DNA of 59,476 nucleotides, from positions 1 through 59,476 of the forward strand of contig DAINQU010000018.1 in assembly GCA_036742455.1 (NCBI GenBank), in the 5' to 3' direction. A program made the position numbers and the translations under genes. The notes under the pieces were generated by a model that was not told the DNA's origin, did no database searches, and saw only the letters and a program-made list of their open reading frames with translations. Origin of the DNA: CAIKZZ01 sp036742455 (GTDB lineage Bacteria > Pseudomonadota > Gammaproteobacteria > Steroidobacterales > Steroidobacteraceae). The stretch's first letter is position 1, and every line of letters starts with the position of its first letter. Positions 54,294 to 59,476 of this stretch are shown piece after piece.

Positions 54294-56219
54294 TCAACCC
54301 TCCAAAGAATGACGGCCGCGGCCCGCGATATCGGACTGGATCAGTTCCAGCGCTTGTTCAAGCGTCATGGAACCGAGATCCTTGCCCGAGCGCGTGCGCA
54401 CGGCCAACGTGCGGGACTCGGCTTCCCGGTCCCCTGCCACCAAGAGGAACGGAACCCGCCTCAAAGTGTGCTCGCGGATCTTAAAGCCGATCTTTTCGTT
54501 GCGCAAGTCGCTGTCGACCCGAACCCCCTGATTTTTCAAGAAATCAGCACATTCGGACACGAAACCGGCCTGACGGTCGGTGATGTTGAGCAAGACCGCC
54601 TGCGTCGGCGCGAGCCACGTTGGGAACTTGCCGGCGTGGTGCTCGATCAGAATCGCGAGAAAACGCTCGAAGGAACCGAGGATCGCGCGGTGCAGCATCA
54701 CGGGGCGCTGGCGACTGTTGTCTTCCGCCACGTACTCCGCATCCAGGCGCTCCGGCAGCACGAAGTCGACCTGCAGCGTACCGCACTGCCAGTCGCGACC
54801 GATGGCGTCCCGGAGCACGAACTCGAGCTTCGGACCGTAAAACGCGCCCTCACCCGGGTTGAGCGTGTACTGCAATCCGGCGGCTTCGACCGCAGCCTTG
54901 AGCGCGCCCTCTGCCTTGTCCCACGTTTCGTCCGATCCAGCCCGTTTTTCCGGACGATCGGAGAACTTCACCGCCACATCGGTAAAACCAAAGTCAGCGT
55001 AGACCGACTGCAGCAAGCCGCAGAACGCCACGGTTTCCGCATTGATCTGGTCTTCGGTGCAGAAGATGTGGGCGTCGTCTTGCGTGAACGCGCGTACGCG
55101 CATCAGGCCGTGCAATGCGCCAGACGGCTCGTTGCGGTGGCACGAGCCGAACTCCGCGATGCGCAGCGGGAGATCGCGGTAACTCTTCATGCCCTGCTTG
55201 TAGATGAGGACGTGACCGGGGCAGTTCATCGGCTTCACGGCGAGCATGCGATGCTCGGACTCGGCGATGAACATGTTCTCGCGGTAATTGTCCCAGTGGC
55301 CGGTCTTTTCCCAGAGCGTGCGATCCAGCAGCTGGGGGCTCTTCACCTCCACATAGCCGGCCTGGTCGAGCCGCTTGCGCATGTAGGTTTCGACGTCGCG
55401 CCACAGAGTCCAGCCCGGCGGGTGCCAGAACACACTGCCGACCGCTTCTTCTTGCTGGTGAAACAAGCCGAGCTCACGACCGATCCGGCGGTGATCGCGC
55501 TTCTCGGCTTCTTCGAGACGCGTCAGGTACTCCTTCAACTCCTGATCGTTGCGCCAGGCCGTGCCATAGACACGCTGCAGCATCTCGTTCTCGGAGTTGC
55601 CGCGCCAATAGGCGCCGGCGACCTTCATCAACTTGAACGCTTTGAGCTTGCCCGTCGACGGCACGTGCGGGCCGCGGCACAGGTCAAACCAGTCGCCCTG
55701 CCCGTACAGACTGATGTCCTGGTCCGCCGGAATGCTGGCGATGATCTCGGCCTTGTAGTGCTCGCCCATCCCCTTGAACAAGCTGACCGCCTCGTCGCGA
55801 GGCATGACGCGCCGCTCGACCTTGTGATCGGCCTTGGCGAGCTCTTTCATCTTGGCTTCGAACTTTTCCAGATCCTCGGGCGTGAACGGCCGTTCGAAGG
55901 CAAAGTCGTAATAGAAGCCGTTATCGACCACCGGGCCGATCGTGACTTGGGCACTCGGGTAGATCGCCTGCACCGCTTGCGCGAGCAAATGCGCCGTCGA
56001 GTGGCGAATGACCTCTAAGGCGGCCGGGTCTTTATCGGTCACGATCGCGAGCGTGACGTCCCGATCCAGTCGATACGAGGTATCGACCAACACCCCGTCC
56101 ACGCGGCCGGCGATAGCGGCCTTGGCAAGACCGGCGCCGATGCTGGCTGCCACGTCGGCCACCGTTACGGCGGCGTCGAACGAACGTTGGCTGCCATCCG
56201 GCAGAGTAATCACGGGCAT
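54294..56219 (-). CDS. thrS: Threonyl-tRNA synthetase
   Basis: This class II synthetase has 641 residues (E. coli ThrS 642). It contains the N-terminal TGS domain (1-62) and the editing domain with HSTAHLLAQAVQAIYP. The catalytic core has MNCPGHVLIYK, RIAEFGSCHRNEPSGALHGL and GSFERFLAILIEHHAG, and the C-terminal anticodon domain ends near DLGSMTLEQALELI. It is the first gene of the minus-strand translation operon; the promoter must lie in 56220-56312, where no strong match was seen. Confidence 0.97.
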   Translation of the reverse strand: MPVITLPDGSQRSFDAAVTVADVAASIGAGLAKAAIAGRVDGVLVDTSYRLDRDVTLAIVTDKDPAALEVIRHSTAHLLAQAVQAIYPSAQVTIGPVVDNGFYYDFAFERPFTPEDLEKFEAKMKELAKADHKVERRVMPRDEAVSLFKGMGEHYKAEIIASIPADQDISLYGQGDWFDLCRGPHVPSTGKLKAFKLMKVAGAYWRGNSENEMLQRVYGTAWRNDQELKEYLTRLEEAEKRDHRRIGRELGLFHQQEEAVGSVFWHPPGWTLWRDVETYMRKRLDQAGYVEVKSPQLLDRTLWEKTGHWDNYRENMFIAESEHRMLAVKPMNCPGHVLIYKQGMKSYRDLPLRIAEFGSCHRNEPSGALHGLMRVRAFTQDDAHIFCTEDQINAETVAFCGLLQSVYADFGFTDVAVKFSDRPEKRAGSDETWDKAEGALKAAVEAAGLQYTLNPGEGAFYGPKLEFVLRDAIGRDWQCGTLQVDFVLPERLDAEYVAEDNSRQRPVMLHRAILGSFERFLAILIEHHAGKFPTWLAPTQAVLLNITDRQAGFVSECADFLKNQGVRVDSDLRNEKIGFKIREHTLRRVPFLLVAGDREAESRTLAVRTRSGKDLGSMTLEQALELIQSDIAGRGRHSLEG

Positions 56220-56312
56220 GGGTGCGGCCTCAACGAATAAAAACGCCCCAGTTTACCAAACTTATGGGATTCGCTGCCCGCGACCGCGATCACGTTCTCG
56301 CCGCCAACGGCG

Positions 56313-58025
56313 TCAGGGCGCAACCGAACGCGGCGACGGCGGGAGGTAGTACAAATCGATCGTCTGGCCGATCCGCTCGCGCACCGGATAAGCGTTCAAC
56401 CAGGCGTAATGGCCCGGCGTATAAGCACGAGCGAGCGCTGTGATCGCGATCCAGCCACTCACGCGCTCCTCGGAGTTCGTGAGCAGCCGGTACGGCGGCA
56501 GGTGCTCTCGCGTGAGGTCGGCCGTGCCGAGGTAACCGAGTGAAATTGACGGCACGTGCAACGCGGCCAGCCGCGCGGTCAGCCGCTTAAAGTCCTGCCC
56601 CCAATCGAGATCCGAATCGACGAGCACCTGTTCCGGGTGCGGCGCAAAGGGGTTGAAATACGCGAGGTAATCCGGCCACGTCCGCACGAGCGTGATCCCT
56701 TCACCCACCACCCCGGACACCAGAATCACCGCCGCAAGTACACCCCACACGCCACGCGCATGGACGCGCCGCCACAACGCCATCGCGGTCACCGCGGCAC
56801 CGACCGCCAAGAGCGGGTAGATAATCAGTACGTGCCGGACGCCGATGTTGATGTGGCTGTAGCCGGACGCAAACCAGAGGATCCCGGCGCTCATGAGCGG
56901 CACGGTGAGCAACGTCGCGCGACGTTGCCGATACGCCTCACGCACGAGCCAGCCCAGCCCAAAGACACCGCCGAACAGCAACGGCCATTGCGTTTTGACC
57001 GACAACGCGAGCAGGTAAAACCACGGCCAGCCGCCCTGGTGAAGGTCGCCTAAGAGATACGACAGATGGCCGTTGTCGTTGTGGACGGTGATCGCCTGAA
57101 ATGCGCCGAGGTACCACTGAAAGGCCAGTGGCACAGGGACGTGCTCAAAGAAGTCATAGGCCGGCCAACGCAGCACGCCGCTCTTGTAGCCAAAGAGGTA
57201 ACCGATTGCCTGATTGAAATGGTGGATGTGATCGGTCAGATAGATCCAGCGCCCGCCGTAGGCGACGGTCAAAACACCGGCCATCACGAGCAGCGCACTC
57301 ACGGAGCCGAGCCACCACGCCCGCGCCCCCACCGGTGCGCCGAGCGCCGGTTCCCGACGACGGTCCCACAGCGTCAACGCCAGCACGATCAATCCCCCAA
57401 TGCCGCCGTAGGGGATTGCGGACATTTTGACGCCGAGCGTCAGCCCGCCGGCCACCCCGAGGATCAACGCGTCCCGGTAGCGCCCGCGCTCCAGCCACAC
57501 CCGAAAGGCGTACACCGCCCACAGGCAACTAGCCGCCGCGGCGATATCGATCGTCGCGAGCCCCGCGTGACCGAGGACGGTTGGGGTCGTGGCAACGATC
57601 GCAACGGCCACGAGCGATCCGGCAGGCCCGGTGACCGTTCGCGCCCACCCGTACGTCGCGGCCAATAACAGCAGCAGAAACGGCAAGGTACCGGCCCGCG
57701 CGAGCGCCAAAAAGCGATCGTAGTGACCCTCCCCGTAGAGGATCGCAATCCCCTCCGGCTTGCCGTCCGGCGGCGGCAGCCCTTGCGAGCGTGCGCCGGC
57801 GAGGTACGGCCCCAAGGCCATCAGGGCGCGCGCGATCGGGGGATGCTGGATGTCGTAGTCGTAATGACCGGTGTCGACCAACTGCAGGCCGGCCGCGAGG
57901 TGCTCCGGCTCATCCCAGGTGTGGCTGAAGGTCGACCACGTCGAGGCCACGAGCAGGCACGTCGCCATCGACAACCCGGCCAGCACGGCAAAGACGGCGA
58001 AGCGGCGGCGCAGAAATGAGGACAT
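56313..58025 (-). CDS. Membrane glycosyltransferase, GT39/PMT-like
   Basis: The product is about 570 residues from the ATG at 58025, which has GGGAGG just upstream; an ATG at 58052 is the alternative. Around ten membrane segments are visible. The first periplasmic loop contains SHTWDEPEHLAAGL and DIQHPPIARALMALGP. The acidic pair and HPP element are typical of lipid-linked-sugar transferases of the PMT/ArnT superfamily. A soluble C-terminal part (about 440-570) includes VDSDLDWGQDFKRL. The sugar and acceptor are unknown. It stands alone, divergent from the GDT1 gene. Confidence 0.7.
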   Translation of the reverse strand: MSSFLRRRFAVFAVLAGLSMATCLLVASTWSTFSHTWDEPEHLAAGLQLVDTGHYDYDIQHPPIARALMALGPYLAGARSQGLPPPDGKPEGIAILYGEGHYDRFLALARAGTLPFLLLLLAATYGWARTVTGPAGSLVAVAIVATTPTVLGHAGLATIDIAAAASCLWAVYAFRVWLERGRYRDALILGVAGGLTLGVKMSAIPYGGIGGLIVLALTLWDRRREPALGAPVGARAWWLGSVSALLVMAGVLTVAYGGRWIYLTDHIHHFNQAIGYLFGYKSGVLRWPAYDFFEHVPVPLAFQWYLGAFQAITVHNDNGHLSYLLGDLHQGGWPWFYLLALSVKTQWPLLFGGVFGLGWLVREAYRQRRATLLTVPLMSAGILWFASGYSHINIGVRHVLIIYPLLAVGAAVTAMALWRRVHARGVWGVLAAVILVSGVVGEGITLVRTWPDYLAYFNPFAPHPEQVLVDSDLDWGQDFKRLTARLAALHVPSISLGYLGTADLTREHLPPYRLLTNSEERVSGWIAITALARAYTPGHYAWLNAYPVRERIGQTIDLYYLPPSPRSVAP

Positions 58026-58100
58026 GAACCTCCCGACGGTTCGCCGCATCATAACGACGCGAAGATGAAGCGGGCCTTAAGTTTCTTTATGCTGCCGCCG

Positions 58101-58679
58101 ATGGAAGCCTTTCTCGTCTCGGCTGGCATCGTCGCGTTGGCCGAAATCGGCGACAAGACTCAACTCCTCGCCTTCGTACTCGCCGCGCGCTATCGGCGAC
58201 CGCTGCCGATCATCGTCGGCATCCTCGCCGCAACGCTCGTAAACCACGCCCTCGCCGGCCTCGTTGGCCGACTGGTGGTGCACGCGGTCGGACCCGTCGC
58301 ACTGCGTTACGGGCTCGCCGTGTCCTTTCTCGCAATGGCCGTCTGGATCCTCGTGCCGGATCGACTCGACACCGACGAGCCCTTACCCACAAGCCGTTTT
58401 GGCCTCGTGGGCACCACGGTCGTCGCCTTCTTTCTGGCGGAAATGGGCGACAAGACGCAGATCGCCACGGTCGCCCTCGCCGCGCGCTACGCGTCCGTCG
58501 TGTGGGTGGTCGCCGGCACGACCGTCGGCATGCTGATCGCCAACGTGCCGGCCGTGCTGATCGGTGATCGTCTGGCCGGCCGCCTGCCGACCCGATGGAT
58601 ACACGGGATCGCCGCCGCCGTCTTTGCCGTACTCGGCGTCCTCGTCTGGCTGCGGCCGCCGATCGAACTCTGGCCGTAA
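58101..58679 (+). CDS. GDT1/UPF0016 (TMEM165-type) cation transporter
   Basis: The ATG at 58101 gives the canonical N-terminus MEAFLVSAGIVALAEIGDKTQ and 192 residues; an upstream ATG at 58065 would add twelve. Two inverted repeats each carry the E-x-G-D-K-T-Q signature: EIGDKTQ near residue 15 and EMGDKTQ near 115, on either side of a variable loop. Six membrane segments are expected. Family members move Mn(2+) or Ca(2+), and bacterial ones have been linked to manganese export. I see no room for a manganese riboswitch upstream. Confidence 0.9.
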   Translation: MEAFLVSAGIVALAEIGDKTQLLAFVLAARYRRPLPIIVGILAATLVNHALAGLVGRLVVHAVGPVALRYGLAVSFLAMAVWILVPDRLDTDEPLPTSRFGLVGTTVVAFFLAEMGDKTQIATVALAARYASVVWVVAGTTVGMLIANVPAVLIGDRLAGRLPTRWIHGIAAAVFAVLGVLVWLRPPIELWP

Positions 58680-58724
58680 GCGCCGCCTCCCACGAGAAGG
58701 CGGCGCGCCGAGACGGCTACACGT

Positions 58725-59177
58725 TTATTTCGCTGCGGGCGTCTCGTAGGTCACGTAGTACTTTCGATAGCCCTTCGTCGACCAATGTCCCTTCCAGCCT
58801 TTGGGGATCGCGACGCCCTCGCCGGCTTTGGCGGCGACGACCGACCCGTCGGCGGAGGTCAGCGTGATGGCGCCCTCGAGTATAAAAAAGAACTCGTCGT
58901 CCTCGTACGCGGCGATATCGGACTCGGAGGGACCGGCCTCGTACAGGCCCACCTCGAATCGGTGATCTTTGGACTTCATCATGATCACATCGGTGGCCGG
59001 ACCGTCGGGACCGTCGACGGATTTCACGGCGTACTTGCCCGTGAACACCGGACCGGCCGCATCGGCCGCCGTGACCTTGACCGGCTTTTTGACCGCCATT
59101 ACCGGCGCCGGCGCATCGGCCCACGCACTGACGCACAGCATTGACGCGACAACCCAGATTGACGAACGAACTCGCAT
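58725..59177 (-). CDS. Secreted cupin-domain protein
   Basis: The ATG at 59177 is preceded by GGGGGAGAGG and gives 150 residues. A signal peptide spans about 1-21 (cleavage after AWA). A single cupin barrel holds DDEFFFILEGAITLTSADG and GEGVAIPKGWKGHWST, close to the Cupin_3/DUF861 pattern. Only some of the usual metal-binding histidines are visible, so metal binding is uncertain. Function unknown. An in-frame start at 59318 would run through the promoter region and is rejected. Confidence 0.75.
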   Translation of the reverse strand: MRVRSSIWVVASMLCVSAWADAPAPVMAVKKPVKVTAADAAGPVFTGKYAVKSVDGPDGPATDVIMMKSKDHRFEVGLYEAGPSESDIAAYEDDEFFFILEGAITLTSADGSVVAAKAGEGVAIPKGWKGHWSTKGYRKYYVTYETPAAK

Positions 59178-59340
59178 AACGGCCTCTCCCCCGTAAAGAC
59201 ACAAACGGCGAGCGTGGCTACGCCGAACCAAGGTTGATCGTATCCGGTTCGCGCGCGCAGCGCCCACTTCGGGCACAGGCACCCAGGCGCGGACCTTTCG
59301 CGTGCGACAGTCCCGCAACGAACTGTTTCGCGTCTCGGGG

Positions 59341-59369
59341 TTGCGGCCCCGTACTCAGTCCAGTATTCT
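59341..59369 (+). promoter_or_regulatory. Sigma-70 promoter of tRNA-Val
   Basis: TTGCGG (59341-59346), a 17-base spacer and TATTCT (59364-59369) lie 16 bases before the mature tRNA 5' end, an ideal layout for a stable RNA promoter. Confidence 0.75.
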
Positions 59370-59385
59370 TCCGCGCCTCCCATAG

Positions 59386-59460
59386 GGGCGCGTAGCTCAG
59401 CGGTAGAGCACTTCCTTGACATGGAAGGGGTCACAGGTTCGATCCCTGTCGCGCCCACCA
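59386..59460 (+). tRNA. tRNA-Val(GAC)
   Basis: This is a 75-base cloverleaf. The acceptor stem GGGCGCG pairs with CGCGCCC, followed by A and an encoded CCA at 59458-59460. The anticodon stem CTTCC/GGAAG encloses TTGACAT with anticodon GAC, and the T loop is GTTCGATCC. The remaining 16 bases of the window are AT-rich. Confidence 0.95.
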
Positions 59461-59476
59461 AAAATAACTATAATAT

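Noticed and set aside
54162..56018. 618-codon open frame antisense to thrS
   Set aside because: thrS is certain and full length; the frame has no family features.
58053..58100. Manganese (yybP-ykoY) riboswitch before the GDT1-type gene
   Set aside because: The gap to the divergent glycosyltransferase gene is far too short for the aptamer and no conserved core is visible.
59099..59461. Minus-strand frame starting MVGATGIEPVTPSMS opposite tRNA-Val
   Set aside because: This is a well-known type of false protein made by translating the complement of a tRNA gene.

Overview
The window is GC-rich DNA from a Gram-negative bacterium, most likely a gammaproteobacterium of the Xanthomonadales/Nevskiales type. 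The pointers are the fused aspartokinase/diaminopimelate decarboxylase gene, the metX-metB pair behind a SAM-I riboswitch, the order thrS-infC-rpmI-rplT-pheS-pheT-ihfA-merR-tRNA-Pro, lipoprotein outer-membrane factors, and an IHF alpha gene. The species cannot be named from the sequence alone.

Layout. (1) 1-5807: branched-chain amino-acid operon ilvC-leuA-leuC-leuD-leuB. It is preceded by the end of a leucine-codon-rich leader peptide and a transcription attenuator. (2) 5815-14831, minus strand: aspartate-family biosynthesis. A SAM-I riboswitch drives metX-metB, with an alkaline phosphatase gene close behind. Upstream lie asd, the lysC-lysA fusion, a small acidic protein and a small six-cysteine secreted protein. 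(3) 15099-20788: a lipoprotein pullulanase, then a prolidase-type aminopeptidase, a CNT nucleoside transporter and a STAS protein. (4) 20886-36766: two complete RND tripartite efflux operons, one multidrug-like and one heavy-metal-like. A coiled-coil porin lies between them and a secreted (alpha/alpha)6-type glycosidase follows. (5) 36837-47981: a cluster for aerobic carbon monoxide oxidation. (6) 48030-56219, minus strand: a truncated purine permease abutting tRNA-Pro, then the conserved translation operon from thrS to merR. (7) 56313-59460: a membrane glycosyltransferase, a GDT1/UPF0016 cation transporter, a secreted cupin and tRNA-Val.

The CO cluster is the centre of interest. A haem-PAS/LytTR regulator of the RcoM type sits directly before coxM-coxS-coxL-coxG-coxD-coxE-coxF, with a second XdhC-type maturation gene diverging from it. 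CoxL carries the form I signature AYRCSFR, so this is a true Mo-Cu CO dehydrogenase and not a form II relative. The operon continues with a MocA-type cytidylyltransferase that would make the MCD cofactor, a TIGR02466-like 2-oxoglutarate/Fe(II) oxygenase, and a 64-residue HMA-domain protein with a CxxC copper site. The last two are not part of the classical cox set. The small copper-binding protein is a plausible, untested candidate for supplying Cu(I) to the Mo-S-Cu active site.

Regulation visible by eye includes the leucine attenuator, the SAM-I riboswitch with a hairpin covering the ribosome binding site, an AUC start codon for infC, triple direct repeats before coxM, and a strong tRNA-Val promoter. 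The cox cluster lies on the 3' side of tRNA-Pro next to a broken permease gene, which fits a history of insertion or deletion at that tRNA. No second attachment site was found by eye.
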